Notes: a model not told the origin generated them from the sequence alone. Counted from the first letter of the stretch, positions 38,112-49,304 are shown. The stretch is 64,000 nucleotides of DNA from Companilactobacillus zhachilii (GCF_003606365.2 NZ_CP031933.2:1674001-1738000); one strand, 5' to 3'. Translations and numbers: made by a program.

Positions 38112-38650
38112 TTATTATCCCTCCGATATTTCACCAGCCATTCGGACAAATTATTCAGTGGAATGTAAAGAATAAAGAAAACAACGATATTCCAAAGTAA
38201 AGTTGGTCCTAATGTATATGTGATGAAATCAAAAACATTTGTATTAGTCTGCTGTAACAATCTTTCCAACAGATAAATACCTGATTGTAAAAATGTCAAC
38301 GACAAGAAGTAAATTGATAGTTCATATCCCAAATTATTTTTAACTAGTAAAAACTTAAAGTGATCGATTCCCACCATCAACAGTGGTAAAAGAATGGTAT
38401 AAAGACCAATAATTCCATAATAATAAGAATCATAGATCAATCCAAAAACCACACCATAAGTAATCAGTTGTCGACGATTATCGATCCGCATTGTTAGCAT
38501 CACAATTAACATCAACATCAACTGTGGCAAAACTGCAAAAGTGCCGTGATTCATATTATTTAAAAAGGCCCATTTCATTAAACCATCAAGGTAAAATGCA
38601 AGAAAAATAAATAATACTTGTCCGACAACCTTTCGATTTTTAATATTCAT
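38108..38650 (-). CDS. mreD: Rod-shape protein MreD
   Basis: The 180-residue protein has five or six membrane segments and no soluble domain. Identification rests on fold, length and position between mreC and minC. It is part of the elongasome with MreB, MreC and RodA. Confidence 0.92.
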   Translation of the reverse strand: MNIKNRKVVGQVLFIFLAFYLDGLMKWAFLNNMNHGTFAVLPQLMLMLIVMLTMRIDNRRQLITYGVVFGLIYDSYYYGIIGLYTILLPLLMVGIDHFKFLLVKNNLGYELSIYFLSLTFLQSGIYLLERLLQQTNTNVFDFITYTLGPTLLWNIVVFFILYIPLNNLSEWLVKYRRDNK

Positions 38651-39510
38651 TACTTTTCACCATTAACAGATGACTTGATAACCGTAACTACTGTAAAGTT
38701 ACGCAATTCAGCAGCTGGAGTAATATATACCGAATTCGTCATTCCGTAATTATCCTTCTTAATTCCGTAAACTTTACCAATGTACAATCCACGTGGTGTT
38801 AGACCACCTAAACCAGATGTGATAACGCTTTGGCCTTTTTTAATATTCTTTGTCGAATTAACATTTTCCATCACTAAGTCACCAGTTGCACTATCATAGC
38901 GACTCACGACACCCGTGATATTCTTGTTATCACCCATGATTTCAGCAGCAAATTTATCATTCAATTCATTGTCGGTTGAAATCAATTCAACTTTGGAACT
39001 AATCTTATCAACTTCAACGATACGACCAATCAAACCACGTCCAGACATAACTGGCATATTTTTCTTAATACCACTAGTTTGTCCACGATTGATTGTTAAA
39101 TAACTTTGCCAACTACTTGGTGAGCGTGACAAAACAGAAGCATTAACCGTCGTATAGTCAGTCAATGAACCAGTAAGTTTCAACTCTTGTTTGAGCTTTT
39201 TATTTTCATCTTGAACTACTGCTAACTTAGCCTGATTTTGTGCTAATTCACCAATTCTGGCTTTAAGGCGCTTATTTTCAGAATATGTATTATACAAATC
39301 AGAAAATTCTGAGGTAGCATTTTTAACAGCGTTCGTTGGATAGGCAAAAACACCACCTACGACACTGACGACATCATTACCAACTTGTTGAATAACTGGC
39401 GGTGTACTTTTCTTATCACGAATGTTAACCGTAACTGCCAGCAGTCCAAAAGTAACGATAATAAGTATCATTAAAATAATTAATTTTTTATTTGAAAAAA
39501 ACTTTTGCAT
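38650..39510 (-). CDS. mreC: Rod-shape protein MreC
   Basis: The 286-residue bitopic protein has a membrane segment at about 10-28, a coiled coil at about 70-110, and the MreC beta-barrel domain (VLSRSPSSWQSYLTINRG, GLIGRIVEV). It scaffolds the elongation machinery outside the membrane. It overlaps mreD by one base. Confidence 0.95.
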   Translation of the reverse strand: MQKFFSNKKLIILMILIIVTFGLLAVTVNIRDKKSTPPVIQQVGNDVVSVVGGVFAYPTNAVKNATSEFSDLYNTYSENKRLKARIGELAQNQAKLAVVQDENKKLKQELKLTGSLTDYTTVNASVLSRSPSSWQSYLTINRGQTSGIKKNMPVMSGRGLIGRIVEVDKISSKVELISTDNELNDKFAAEIMGDNKNITGVVSRYDSATGDLVMENVNSTKNIKKGQSVITSGLGGLTPRGLYIGKVYGIKKDNYGMTNSVYITPAAELRNFTVVTVIKSSVNGEK

Positions 39511-39632
39511 TGCTTCCTCCTAGTAGATCAACTAACCAAGGATGAAAATGTCTGTTCTTTGCTTCCATTAGTTAATATCTTAAATATTACCAGCATTTTC
39601 GACTATTCAATTCTTTCATCCTAAAATCAAAT

Positions 39633-39653
39633 AAAAAAAACGGGATTAACCCG
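39633..39653 (-). terminator. Terminator at the mreB stop codon
   Basis: GCGGGTTAATCCCG hairpin with eight Ts on the minus strand, starting immediately after the mreB stop codon. It may reduce read-through into mreC, D, minC and minD, which then need their own promoter in the gap 39511-39632. Confidence 0.75.
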
Positions 39654-39654
39654 C

Positions 39655-40656
39655 TTATTTTTGGCGACGCATTACATCGATATTTTTAAGTGATTCACCA
39701 GTACCGATGGCCACACAATCTAGTGGGTCTTGAGCAATGAATACAGGAACTCCCGTTGCTTCAGATATTACTTCTGGTAAGTGATGTAATAATGCACCAC
39801 CACCAGTAAGAACGATACCATGATCGATAACATCGGCAGCAATTTCAGGAGAAGTTTCCTCAAGAGTTTCTTTAATTGTTTCAATGATCTCTTCAACATT
39901 TTCATGAATAGCTGTCGCAATGTCTTCACCTGACAATTGAACTGTCTTTGGTAGACCAGTAACTAAATCACGTCCACGAATTTGCATTGATTCGAGTTCT
40001 TTTGATTTTTCAATTGATGCTGAACCGACTTGAATTTTAACATCTTCAGCTGTTCTTTCACCAATTTGCAAATTAAAGTTTGACTTAATGTATGCAGAAA
40101 TTGATTCATCAAACTTGTCACCTGCAACACGGATTGAACGTGAGGAAACGATGCCACCTAATGAGATTGTAGCAACATCAGTAGTTCCACCACCAATATC
40201 AACGACCATGTTACCTGTTGGATCCATAACTGGAAGTCCAGCACCAATAGCAGCTGCAAATGGTTCTTCGATTACATAGGCTTCACGAGCCCCAGCATGT
40301 TGAGTGGCTTCAATAACAGCACGTTTTTCAACTTCTGTAACGCCACTTGGTACACAGACCATAACTGATGGCTTTGAGTTGTTAGCTGTCTTCTCGATGA
40401 AGTACTTCATCATAGCTGCCGTTGTATCGTAATCGGCAATAACACCATCACGCATTGGACGAATTGCAGAAATACTACCCGGTGTACGACCAATCATTTC
40501 CCTTGCATCTGAACCGACTGCAACGATTTCTCCAGTGTTATTATTCTTTGCAACAACTGAAGGTTCATTTAAAACTATACCTTTTCCTTCAGCATAAACT
40601 AGAGTATTTGCAGTTCCCAAGTCTATACCGAGCTTCTTTGATCCAATACCAAACAA
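39655..40656 (-). CDS. mreB: Rod-shape actin homologue MreB
   Basis: The 333-residue actin-like ATPase has [12 protein letters not shown] at residues 10-21, [12 protein letters not shown] near 160 and [12 protein letters not shown] near 287. It directs side-wall synthesis. The start is TTG at 40656 with GGAG 10 nt before it. A second MreB-type gene (mbl) is at 59822. Confidence 0.96.
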   Translation of the reverse strand: MFGIGSKKLGIDLGTANTLVYAEGKGIVLNEPSVVAKNNNTGEIVAVGSDAREMIGRTPGSISAIRPMRDGVIADYDTTAAMMKYFIEKTANNSKPSVMVCVPSGVTEVEKRAVIEATQHAGAREAYVIEEPFAAAIGAGLPVMDPTGNMVVDIGGGTTDVATISLGGIVSSRSIRVAGDKFDESISAYIKSNFNLQIGERTAEDVKIQVGSASIEKSKELESMQIRGRDLVTGLPKTVQLSGEDIATAIHENVEEIIETIKETLEETSPEIAADVIDHGIVLTGGGALLHHLPEVISEATGVPVFIAQDPLDCVAIGTGESLKNIDVMRRQK

Positions 40657-40704
40657 TTTATTTTCTCTCCTTTAAAGTACACACCACATTTTACGCTAAA
40701 CAAA

Positions 40705-40713
40705 ATTATATCA
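40705..40713 (-). promoter_or_regulatory. Predicted extended -10 box of mreB
   Basis: TGATATAAT on the minus strand, 49-57 nt before the mreB TTG. No good -35 box is seen, consistent with an extended -10 promoter. Confidence 0.45.
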
Positions 40714-40750
40714 TAGAAAACGTCGAATTAAAGTGCGACGAAATCATATC

Positions 40751-41386
40751 CTAAATTAAATTTAAAGTCTTAAGACTAGAATAAGTTTTTTTTGTAACAA
40801 TTAGATGATCGATAAAGTTTATTCCTATTAATTGACAGCCTTTTTTGAGCCGCAGACTGAACTCCTGGTCATTTTGTGAAAACACCAATGATCCATTGGG
40901 ATGATTGTGCACAATAATGAGTTGGGTTGCTGATATCTGAACAGCTTCTCGCAAAATATCACGCGGATGAACAGTGGCTTGATCAACTGTACCAATAAAA
41001 ATAATTTTTTCATCAATTACATGATAACTATTATTTAAATAAACGGCTACTAGTTTTTCTTGTGGGGCATTTCCTATTTTATTTATTAAATGCTGACCGA
41101 TTTCATCAACAGAAACGACTTTCTCAGATAACGTATCATTTTGAACTTTACGACTGCCTAATTCAAGCGCAGCCATCACTTTACATGCTTGGGCAACACC
41201 TATGCCATTGAATGACATAAGCTGCTCTAAGCTCAAATTTAATCCCGATTGACAAATAATCTTTTGGGACAAGTCCAAGACTGAATTCTGTTTGGTGCCG
41301 TTTCCTATAATTACAGCCAATAATTCTTCGTCTTTTAAATTACTAACACCATGGGCTAAAATTTTTTCTCTTAAATTTATCATCAT
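40751..41386 (-). CDS. radC: RadC/JAB-domain protein
   Basis: The 211-residue protein has an N-terminal helix-hairpin-helix region (MSFNGIGVAQACKVMAA) and the JAMM metal motif HNHPNGS with the following Asp near residue 175. It is probably a metal-dependent DNA-processing protein; the old link to recombination repair is doubtful. It lies between folC and mreB, a common Firmicute order. Confidence 0.92.
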   Translation of the reverse strand: MMINLREKILAHGVSNLKDEELLAVIIGNGTKQNSVLDLSQKIICQSGLNLSLEQLMSFNGIGVAQACKVMAALELGSRKVQNDTLSEKVVSVDEIGQHLINKIGNAPQEKLVAVYLNNSYHVIDEKIIFIGTVDQATVHPRDILREAVQISATQLIIVHNHPNGSLVFSQNDQEFSLRLKKGCQLIGINFIDHLIVTKKTYSSLKTLNLI

Positions 41387-41394
41387 ATCTCAAA

Positions 41395-42660
41395 TTACGA
41401 GAAATAATCTTCCAAATCCGAAATTAAATAAAACGAACCAGTTATTAATAATAATTGGTTGGAATTCATTCCATTTAAAATTTTCTGTAATTCTTTTCGA
41501 TAGTTTTCAACGAACGAGACATTCTCATATTGTGACAAATTATAATCACTAGCCGTGGCAGAACGTGCCATATCAAGCTTTGTGATATAAACATGCTCTA
41601 CCTTTGGTGCTAATTCTTCCAGAATCTCATGACGATCCTTATCCTTCATTCCAGCGTATAAGACAATTATATCCTTATTTTCATAGTTTTTTATCAAAGA
41701 ATTAATTAAATTGTAAATTGCTGAAATATTATGGGCTCCATCCATTAAAACTAACGGATTTTCATGCATAACTTGAGCCCGACCAGGTAAATGTTTTTTA
41801 TCCAAATTATCAATAATCGTTTTTGACGTTATCGAAACATGATGAATCTTTTGATACAGCCAAAACGATTGAATCGCAATCGAAGCATTCATCGCCGTAG
41901 TCTTCTCGAAACCCTGACAATGAATCTCTTCTACTGTTACTTTATCATCATAATATGTAAACGAAACATCAAAACCATTATTTTTATAATTTCTTATACC
42001 AAAATCTTGACCAAACTCAAATATGGGACTATCTTTTTCCGTCGCTGTTGTTTCCACGATGGATCGTACCGATTCTTGTAGGAATCCCGTAATAATCGGT
42101 CTTTCTGGTTTAATGATTCCTGATTTTTCTTGGGCAATATCCTGAATAGTTGGTCCAATCAGTTTTTCATGATCCAAGTCAATGGACGTAATAATCGAAA
42201 GCACCGGAGTTATGACATTAGTTTTATCATGCTTGGCACCGATACCAGCTTCAATCACAGCTACATCAACACGTCCACGGAAATAAAAATAACCCAAAAT
42301 GGTCACAAATTCAAATTCAGCTAACGGAATATCACCAATTTTTTCAATTAGATAATTAACATTCTCCAATAAATCCGCATCCGAAATATATTGATGATTT
42401 ATTTGAATCCGTTCATTAAACCTTGTTATAAAGGGCGATGTAAACATTCCGACACGTTTACCAGTACCTTCCAAAAGGTTAGCTAAAAAATTAGTTGTCG
42501 TCCCTTTCCCATTGGTTCCAGTAATATGTATCGTCTCATAATCATTTTGGGGATCATTTAAACGATGTAAGGCTTGCTTAATATTGCCAAGATCATTAGT
42601 CCGTTGAAATTTTGGTAAACCATGAATATAATTGACCGCTGCCTGATAATTTTCTAACAA
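41395..42660 (-). CDS. folC: Folylpolyglutamate/dihydrofolate synthase
   Basis: The 421-residue Mur-ligase-fold enzyme adds glutamate to folates. It has the P-loop TGTNGKGTTT near residues 47-56, EAGIGAKHDKTNVI and LMDGAHNISA near 306. The start is TTG at 42660 with GGAG 8 nt upstream. Confidence 0.95.
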   Translation of the reverse strand: MLENYQAAVNYIHGLPKFQRTNDLGNIKQALHRLNDPQNDYETIHITGTNGKGTTTNFLANLLEGTGKRVGMFTSPFITRFNERIQINHQYISDADLLENVNYLIEKIGDIPLAEFEFVTILGYFYFRGRVDVAVIEAGIGAKHDKTNVITPVLSIITSIDLDHEKLIGPTIQDIAQEKSGIIKPERPIITGFLQESVRSIVETTATEKDSPIFEFGQDFGIRNYKNNGFDVSFTYYDDKVTVEEIHCQGFEKTTAMNASIAIQSFWLYQKIHHVSITSKTIIDNLDKKHLPGRAQVMHENPLVLMDGAHNISAIYNLINSLIKNYENKDIIVLYAGMKDKDRHEILEELAPKVEHVYITKLDMARSATASDYNLSQYENVSFVENYRKELQKILNGMNSNQLLLITGSFYLISDLEDYFS

Positions 42661-42757
42661 TTTATACGCTCCATTTTTTAATACGATTTTACAAAAAAGC
42701 CTTTATTTGAATCTTGGTTATTCTTAAAAGTTAAATATGCTATGAAGATGGTGGTAG

Positions 42758-42935
42758 GCCGCCTCCAAGAGCCAGAAAATTAGGTCGCTGTGGGGACCGA
42801 CAAAAGCCAAGGTCTTTTGTCTCGCTTTTGAACTTCGCAAAGTACGCGAATTTCAAAAGTCGTCCCGTGGTGTAAGGGATAAATCCCTAACGCCACTTTC
42901 ACGGCGACCTAATTTTCTGGCTCTTTCCGGCTGGT
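42758..42935 (-). repeat. Branched intergenic element, copy 7
   Basis: Reverse copy, GCCGCCTCC to CCGGCTGG. Closing stem AAGAGCCAGAAAATTAGGTC against GACCTAATTTTCTGGCTCTT; hairpin C ACAAAAG/CTTTTGT; hairpin A GGGATAAATCCC. It lies about 100 nt upstream of the folC start. Confidence 0.93.
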
Positions 42936-43162
42936 TGATTCTTTATTTTGAATAAACCTAAGTAAATTAGTATCACATTGTAGTCTTGACTACTTGAGTG
43001 TCAATAACAACTAGGACCTGTCTTCAAATTAGTCTCATAAGAATTTATTCTGATACGGATAAATATTTTTTAAGAGCATGATTGTTCCAGAATCCTATCA
43101 AAACGGTAATAAAAGCCATAAAAGATATTTGAGATATCAGGTTATTCTTGAGTTAATAAAGA

Positions 43163-43351
43163 ACTAGTCGGAAGATTCGGACAGTGATTACTGGCAGTGA
43201 AAGTGGTGTTAGAACGACCGCTCTTGTCGTTCTTACAGCACCGGGCGCGTTTAAGACTTGCCGAACTTGCAAGGCTTAAACCGAGGTCCGAGACCTTGGC
43301 TCGGACCGTTCCGCACCGCCAGTAATCACTGTCCAAATCTGGAGACGGCAT
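43163..43351 (+). repeat. Branched intergenic element, copy 8 (CCGGGCG subtype)
   Basis: Forward copy with ACTAGTCGG and GGAGACGGCAT ends. Closing stem GACAGTGATTACTGGC against GCCAGTAATCACTGTC; long hairpin A AGAACGAC/GTCGTTCT; hairpin C GTCCGAG/CTCGGAC. It lies about 100 nt beyond the valS terminator. Confidence 0.92.
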
Positions 43352-43449
43352 ATCCATAATATAAATAATTTGAAGACACATCCTAGATAACCAAGACTTA
43401 AAGTATACTTGTAATCTTTCAATCTTTAGATATGAAATCGAAAGTTTCA

Positions 43450-43490
43450 AAAGAAAAAGGGAGCAGACTGCTGTCCTCCCCCTTTTTAAT
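43450..43490 (-). terminator. valS terminator
   Basis: AAAGGGGGAGGACAGC pairs with GTCTGCTCCCTTT (with small internal mismatches), followed by TTCTTTT on the minus strand, 15 nt after the valS stop codon. Confidence 0.8.
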
Positions 43491-43504
43491 TATATACTCA
43501 AACT

Positions 43505-46153
43505 TTATTGATTGTCTTTGAGTTGTTGAATTCTTTGTTGAACTTTAGCTTGACGTGATTGATAATCAGCCAATTTTTCTTTTTGTTCATTAACAACCTT
43601 TTCAGGTGCTTTGTCAACAAAGTTCTTATTTGATAATTTCTTATCTAAACGTGTGATTTCTTGATCTAATTTCTTCATTTCCTCATTTTGGCGAGCAATT
43701 TCCTCATCAATATCAATCAACTCAGCCAATGGAACATACAATTCGGCGCCGGTTGTTACAGCTGTCATAGCTAAAGCTGGGGCCTTCAAGTCTGTTGCCA
43801 CGTTCAATTCTTTTGGATGCATGAAACGGTCAATGTATTCTTTGTTATTTAAAATAACCGCTTTAACTTTTTCATCTTGTGGTTTGATCATAATATCAAC
43901 CGCTTTTGACATTGGTGCGTTAGCTTCCAAACGAATCTTTCTTGATGATTTAATTAAATCAATCAAGACATCCATTTGATCCATAGCTTCAGCGTTATCT
44001 AAGTCTGCTTGATATTCTGGATACTTAGCATGCATGATTGTCTTACCGTTATGAGGCATCGTCAACCAAATTTTTTCAGTAACAAATGGCATGATTGGGT
44101 GCAAGAGACGTAGTGTTTGATCTAAAACGTATGTCAAAATCATCTTCTTTTGTTTCTTAGCTGCTTCATCATCACCAGTAAGTGTTGCCTTACTCATTTC
44201 GATATACCAGTCACAGAAATCGTTCCAAATGAAGCTATAAATATTACGTTCTACTTCACCAAATTCAAAGCGATCTAGCAAGTCGTTAACATTCTTAACA
44301 GTTGCGTTTAATTTAGCCAAAATCCACTTATCTGATAAATCATAGCTTGTTACTTGTGAAAGATCATCCATTGCCGGAGTATCATCGTCTAGGTTCATAA
44401 TAACGTAACGTGAAGCATTCCAAATCTTATTGATAAAGTTCCAAGCTGCGTCCATCTTGTCATAACTGAAACGTGTATCTTGTCCAGGAGTTGTTCCATT
44501 CATGGCAAACCAGCGTAAGGCATCAGCACCATATTTTCCAATAACATCCATAGGATCAATCCCGTTACCGAGTGACTTACTCATCTTACGGCCTTGAGAA
44601 TCACGCATTAAACCGTGGATAACAGTATTTTCAAATGGTTTCTTACCAGTAAACTTCAAACTTTGGAAAATCATTCTTGAAACCCAGAAAGGAATGATAT
44701 CGTAACCGGTAACTAAGGTATCAGTTGGGAAGTAACGCTTGTAGTCTTCAGCATTTTCATCGGGCCAACCCATAGTTGAAAATGGCCATAAGGCACTTGA
44801 GAACCATGTATCAAGCACATCTTTATCTTGTTCCCAATTTTCAATATCTTTAGGTGCTTCTTCACCAACGTAAGTTTCACCAGTTTGTTTGTTATACCAA
44901 GCTGGAATTTGATGTCCCCACCATAATTGACGTGAAATAACCCAATCATGAATGTTTTCCATCCATTGTGTGAAGGTATTTTCAAATCTTTCAGGAACAA
45001 AGTTAACTTTATTATCACTCTTTTGATTCTTCAAAACAGTTTCAGCAAGTGGCTTCATCTTTACAAACCATTGTGTTGAAAGTCTTGGTTCAACTTGAAC
45101 ACCTGAACGTTCTGAATGACCAACACTGTGGACATAAGGTTCGATATTGATCATGTAGCCTGCATCTTGCAAGTCTTTAACGATAGCCTTACGAGCTTCA
45201 AAACGATCCATACCGTTATACTTGCCGGCATTTTCGTTCATTGTTCCGTCGGCATTCATTGTGTTGATACGTTTTAGATCATGTCTGTTACCAACAGCAA
45301 AGTCGTTAGGGTCATGGGCTGGAGTGATTTTAACCATACCAGTACCAAACTCCTTATCAACATAATGGTCAGCAATAATCGGAATCTTACGGTCAACTAA
45401 TGGTACGATGATTTCCTTACCAACGATATCCTTGTAACGGTCATCATCAGGTGCAACGGCAACCGCAACATCACCAAACATTGTTTCAGGACGTGTTGTA
45501 GCAATTTCGATGAAACCAGAACCGTCAGCATATGGATACTTAACGTGATAGAAAGCACCTTCATCATCCTTGTGGATAACTTCGATATCTGACAAAGCAG
45601 TTTGAAGTTGCGGATCCCAGTTAATAATGTATTCGCCACGGTAGATCAAGCCTTCGTTATATAACTGTACAAAAACCTTACGCACAGCCTTTGACAAACC
45701 TTCATCCAAGGTAAATCTTTCACGTGAGTAATCAAGTGATAAACCTAATTTACCCCATTGTGATTTGATAATTGAAGCAAATTCATCTTTCCATTTCCAA
45801 ACTTCATCAACAAATTTTTCACGGCCAAGGTCATAACGCGTTACACCTTGTTCACGTAATTTAGCTTCAACTTTAGCTTGAGTAGCAATACCAGCATGAT
45901 CCATACCTGGTAAATACAAAGTGTCATAACCTTGCATACGCTTGTAACGAATCAAAGTATCTTGAATAGTAGTATCCCAAGCGTGACCCATGTGCAACTT
46001 ACCAGTAACATTTGGTGGTGGGATAACAATTGAATAAGGCTTAGCCTTCTTATCACCTGATGGTTTGAAGTCATCTTCGTCAAGCCATGTTTGGTAACGA
46101 CCTGCTTCGACTTCTTGCGGATTGTATTTCGTATCCATGTCGATTTCTCTCAT
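43505..46153 (-). CDS. valS: Valyl-tRNA synthetase
   Basis: The 882-residue class I synthetase has HIGH as [16 protein letters not shown] as [10 protein letters not shown], an editing domain, and a C-terminal coiled-coil arm that contacts tRNA. The start at 46153 (MREIDMD) is set by AAAAGGAG 8 nt before the ATG; an upstream in-frame extension lies in a repeat element. It is controlled by the T-box at 46684-46925, with two repeat elements in between. Confidence 0.97.
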   Translation of the reverse strand: MREIDMDTKYNPQEVEAGRYQTWLDEDDFKPSGDKKAKPYSIVIPPPNVTGKLHMGHAWDTTIQDTLIRYKRMQGYDTLYLPGMDHAGIATQAKVEAKLREQGVTRYDLGREKFVDEVWKWKDEFASIIKSQWGKLGLSLDYSRERFTLDEGLSKAVRKVFVQLYNEGLIYRGEYIINWDPQLQTALSDIEVIHKDDEGAFYHVKYPYADGSGFIEIATTRPETMFGDVAVAVAPDDDRYKDIVGKEIIVPLVDRKIPIIADHYVDKEFGTGMVKITPAHDPNDFAVGNRHDLKRINTMNADGTMNENAGKYNGMDRFEARKAIVKDLQDAGYMINIEPYVHSVGHSERSGVQVEPRLSTQWFVKMKPLAETVLKNQKSDNKVNFVPERFENTFTQWMENIHDWVISRQLWWGHQIPAWYNKQTGETYVGEEAPKDIENWEQDKDVLDTWFSSALWPFSTMGWPDENAEDYKRYFPTDTLVTGYDIIPFWVSRMIFQSLKFTGKKPFENTVIHGLMRDSQGRKMSKSLGNGIDPMDVIGKYGADALRWFAMNGTTPGQDTRFSYDKMDAAWNFINKIWNASRYVIMNLDDDTPAMDDLSQVTSYDLSDKWILAKLNATVKNVNDLLDRFEFGEVERNIYSFIWNDFCDWYIEMSKATLTGDDEAAKKQKKMILTYVLDQTLRLLHPIMPFVTEKIWLTMPHNGKTIMHAKYPEYQADLDNAEAMDQMDVLIDLIKSSRKIRLEANAPMSKAVDIMIKPQDEKVKAVILNNKEYIDRFMHPKELNVATDLKAPALAMTAVTTGAELYVPLAELIDIDEEIARQNEEMKKLDQEITRLDKKLSNKNFVDKAPEKVVNEQKEKLADYQSRQAKVQQRIQQLKDNQ

Positions 46154-46215
46154 AGTTAGTTCTCCTTTTATAAATCTCTTTATCATTAATTTAAGATGCA
46201 ACAATCTGCGTTGGG

Positions 46216-46398
46216 TTCCGTCTCTGGTCACGAGAAATTTAGGTTGCTGTGGGGAACGGTTCGAGCCAAAATACGGTCTCGACCCTCGATTTTGAACTTC
46301 GCAAAGTACGCGAATTTCAAAACTCGTCCCGTGGTGTAGGGACTAAAGTCCCAACGCCACCTGCACTGCTGCCAAAATTTCTCGTGACCAGAGACTAA
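46216..46398 (-). repeat. Branched intergenic element, copy 9 (in the valS leader)
   Basis: Reverse copy. Closing stem CTGGTCACGAGAAATTT against AAATTTCTCGTGACCAG; hairpin C TCGAG/CTCGA; hairpin A GGGACTAAAGTCCC. It lies 63 nt before the valS start, inside the transcribed leader. Confidence 0.92.
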
Positions 46399-46490
46399 GT
46401 TATTATTTGAAGATTCTTATAATTCACCATTCAATGATATTTATCTAATTAACATTTGAAATCAGAGATAACAGAATTTACAACTAATAA

Positions 46491-46671
46491 CTTAGCTGGA
46501 GGGTGCCAGTGCTATAAGTACGCTGTGAATGTGGTGTAAGGGCTTTAGCCCTTACACCACGGGGCGACTTTGAAGACTTGCTGGTTTTGCAAGGCTTCAA
46601 AGCGAGGTGCGAGACCCTGGCTCGCACCGGTCCCCATAGCGTATTTATAGCACTGGCATCCTCCGGCGGCA
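46491..46671 (+). repeat. Branched intergenic element, copy 10 (after the valS T-box)
   Basis: Forward copy with closing stem TGCCAGTGCTATAAGTACGC against GCGTATTTATAGCACTGGCA, hairpin A GGTGTAAGGGC/GCCCTTACACC and hairpin C GTGCGAG/CTCGCAC. Its right end is 12 nt from the T-box terminator. Confidence 0.93.
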
Positions 46672-46683
46672 CCCCCAAAAAAC

Positions 46684-46925
46684 AAAAAAAGACTTCATCC
46701 CTAATAGGACGAAGTCTTCGCGGTACCACCTAAATTAAGAGTCTTACTGACTCTTCACTCAACAGTTAACGATGGCCCGATCATAAATTATGATAGCTCA
46801 CAGGTAACAGTCTTTTAGTTCGATTCGGCAATTCTCAACAACATGCCTTCTCTGAAATCTAGCTAAAAAACACTCCTGCTCAAAGCTGATATTTTGATAA
46901 TAAATCATAAATCAGTAAACGTCAA
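46684..46925 (-). promoter_or_regulatory. T-box leader of valS
   Basis: The minus strand has AGGTGGTACCGCG (46719-46731), a terminator GACTTCGTCC/GGATGAAGTC with a seven-T run, and a specifier position GTT (46806-46808) followed by A, a Val codon. Uncharged tRNA-Val should permit read-through to valS, about 530 nt downstream through two repeat elements. Confidence 0.93.
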
Positions 46926-46931
46926 TTAATT

Positions 46932-48149
46932 TTATAGTAAACTACTGATGTTTTCTTGGTCACTTTCCATAAACTTGTCACCATGTTCGATGGTTGTAAT
47001 CTTAATGCCATCCATTGCACGTTGAATCAAGCCATCAATATCAAGTGAGCTTTCAAACTTACGTGTCTTTTCAATGTTTGGACGTGTTTTTGGTGAAGGT
47101 GGAGCAAAGACGGTACAGCAGTCTTCGAATGGTTGGATTGAAAGATTAAATGTATCGATTTTTTCAGCCAAACGAATAATCTCAGTCTTGTCCATTGTTG
47201 CAACAGGACGCAAGATTGGGGTTGTTGTGACGTCATTGATTGCTGCCATACTTTCCAATGTTTGTGAAGCAACTTGTCCAACGGCTTCACCGTTAAAAAT
47301 AGCTAAACCATGACGTTTTTCACGAATCAAGTCAGTCAAACGTAACATGAAACGACGTTGGATAGTCATCAAGTAACCTTCTGGAACACTTGATTTGATA
47401 GTTTCTTGAATTTCGGCAAAAGGAACTTCAATAAAGTTGATATTGCCACCAAAGGCTGTCAATTTCGAAGTCAATTCCTTAGCTTTATTCAAGGCTTGTT
47501 CTGATGTATATGGTGGACTGAAGAAATGAACCATCTCAATGTCAACACCACGTTTCATTGCTAAGTAACCAGCAACAGGTGAATCGATTCCACCAGAAAG
47601 CATTAGCATCGCTTTACCTGCAGTACCAACGGGCAAACCACCAGCACCTTTAACAGTTAAGTATGACAAGTAAATTCCATCTTGACGTACTTCAACAGAA
47701 ATCTTAATATCTGGTTTCTTCATTTCAACATCAATCTCAGGGAACTCATCACAGATGGCATCCCCTAATTGTAAGTTGATTTGATTAGTATCAAGTGGAT
47801 AACTGTGATCTGAACGCTTTGTTCCAACTTTAAAGCTCATGCCGGGCTTATAAGCCTCATGCATCATTTCAACAGCTTTTTTCTTAACATCTTCAAAATC
47901 ACGTGAAACCTTAACACTCAACGAAAAAGTTTGAATTCCAAAGACATTCTTTAATTTTTCCATAACTGGCTTGGCGTCAGTTCCATTTAATTTGATATGC
48001 AAACGGTCACGATGTGGTTGCATTCTAAGCTCAGGGAAGTCTTTCAAAACTTTAGCAACGTTACCATGTAAGCGGTCGATAAAGCTCTTACGATTCTTAC
48101 CCTTTGTTGATAGCTCGCCGTAACGAACCATAATTTCAGTATATTCCAT
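46932..48149 (-). CDS. thiI: tRNA 4-thiouridine synthase ThiI
   Basis: The 405-residue enzyme makes s4U8 in tRNA. It has a THUMP domain (about 60-165) and the PP-loop [14 protein letters not shown] near 183. The length shows that it lacks the rhodanese domain of the E. coli enzyme. The desulfurase 9 nt upstream probably passes sulfur directly, as NifZ does in Bacillus. Confidence 0.96.
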   Translation of the reverse strand: MEYTEIMVRYGELSTKGKNRKSFIDRLHGNVAKVLKDFPELRMQPHRDRLHIKLNGTDAKPVMEKLKNVFGIQTFSLSVKVSRDFEDVKKKAVEMMHEAYKPGMSFKVGTKRSDHSYPLDTNQINLQLGDAICDEFPEIDVEMKKPDIKISVEVRQDGIYLSYLTVKGAGGLPVGTAGKAMLMLSGGIDSPVAGYLAMKRGVDIEMVHFFSPPYTSEQALNKAKELTSKLTAFGGNINFIEVPFAEIQETIKSSVPEGYLMTIQRRFMLRLTDLIREKRHGLAIFNGEAVGQVASQTLESMAAINDVTTTPILRPVATMDKTEIIRLAEKIDTFNLSIQPFEDCCTVFAPPSPKTRPNIEKTRKFESSLDIDGLIQRAMDGIKITTIEHGDKFMESDQENISSLL

Positions 48150-48158
48150 TTAATTCTC

Positions 48159-49304
48159 CTAATTCAAAATTTGGAAATGATCGTGGATCTCATCCAAATT
48201 CTTGATAAATTCATCCATTTCTTTTTCTGTATTACTTTCATCTAAACTGACACGAACAGCACTGGTTGCAACATTTTCTTGAATATTCATTGCTTTCAAA
48301 GTTCCTGATTCGAGTCCCTTCTTTGAAGAGCAAGCACTTGTAGTTGAAATATAAATGTCACGGTCTTCAAAAGTATGAACAACTGTTTCACCGCGCACAC
48401 CATCGATTGTAAAACAAATGATATGTGGCGCAAAATCTTCCCCAATTTGTGAGAAGACGTGAACATTATCCATTCCCTTTAAGTGATTGACCAATTTTTC
48501 TTTCAACTGTTCCATCTTGTCAGCTTTGCCAGCTTCATTCTCTTTTAACAAGCGAATAGCTTTAGCCATACCGGCAATCGCTGGAGTATTTTCTGTCCCA
48601 CTACGAAGGTTTGATTCTTGACCACCACCAGCCATCAATGGTTCAAGTTGTTTACCTTCTTTCATATAAATAAAGCCGATTCCACGAGGTGCATGGAACT
48701 TATGACCAGAGAAAGTATAAAAATCAACTCGAGGATCAATAAATTTCGACTGCAAATTCTTACCGATAGCTTGAACAGCGTCCACATGATAACTGATGCT
48801 TGGATAATCTTTTAAAACTTTAGCAATCTCATGAATTGGTTGAATCGCACCGATTTCATTATTGACAGCCATTGTTGAAACTAAAATCGTATCATCACGA
48901 ATAGCATCCTTAACATCCTGCGCACTAATATGACCCGTCTTATCAACTGGTAAATAAGTTACCTCAAAGCCTAATTCTTCAAGCTGATGCATCGTATTCA
49001 TTACCGATGGATGCTCAATTGAAGTAGTAATAATATGTTTACCAAATTCACGTTTCTTAAAAGCAGTTCCCTTGATGATCCAGTTGTTCCCCTCAGTACC
49101 ACCACTGGTAAAGACAACCTCGTCTTGCTTGAAACCCATCAAGTTAGCAATTTGTTTACGAGACGTTTCTAGTAACTCATAGGCTTTCAAACCCAATTTG
49201 TGCAAACTAGAAGGATTACCGAAGTATTCTTGACTAGCTGCATTGTAAGTTTGGAGAACTGAATCGTTCACCTTAGTTGTTGCACTATTATCAAAATATA
49301 TCAT
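48159..49304 (-). CDS. Cysteine desulfurase (NifZ-like), ThiI-linked
   Basis: The 381-residue PLP enzyme has the start IYFDNSATTK, the PLP Lys in FSGHKFHAPRG near residue 202, and the persulfide Cys in TTSACSSKKG near 326. It lies just before thiI and should feed it. It is only distantly similar to the MnmA-linked desulfurase at 15253. Confidence 0.94.
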   Translation of the reverse strand: MIYFDNSATTKVNDSVLQTYNAASQEYFGNPSSLHKLGLKAYELLETSRKQIANLMGFKQDEVVFTSGGTEGNNWIIKGTAFKKREFGKHIITTSIEHPSVMNTMHQLEELGFEVTYLPVDKTGHISAQDVKDAIRDDTILVSTMAVNNEIGAIQPIHEIAKVLKDYPSISYHVDAVQAIGKNLQSKFIDPRVDFYTFSGHKFHAPRGIGFIYMKEGKQLEPLMAGGGQESNLRSGTENTPAIAGMAKAIRLLKENEAGKADKMEQLKEKLVNHLKGMDNVHVFSQIGEDFAPHIICFTIDGVRGETVVHTFEDRDIYISTTSACSSKKGLESGTLKAMNIQENVATSAVRVSLDESNTEKEMDEFIKNLDEIHDHFQILN

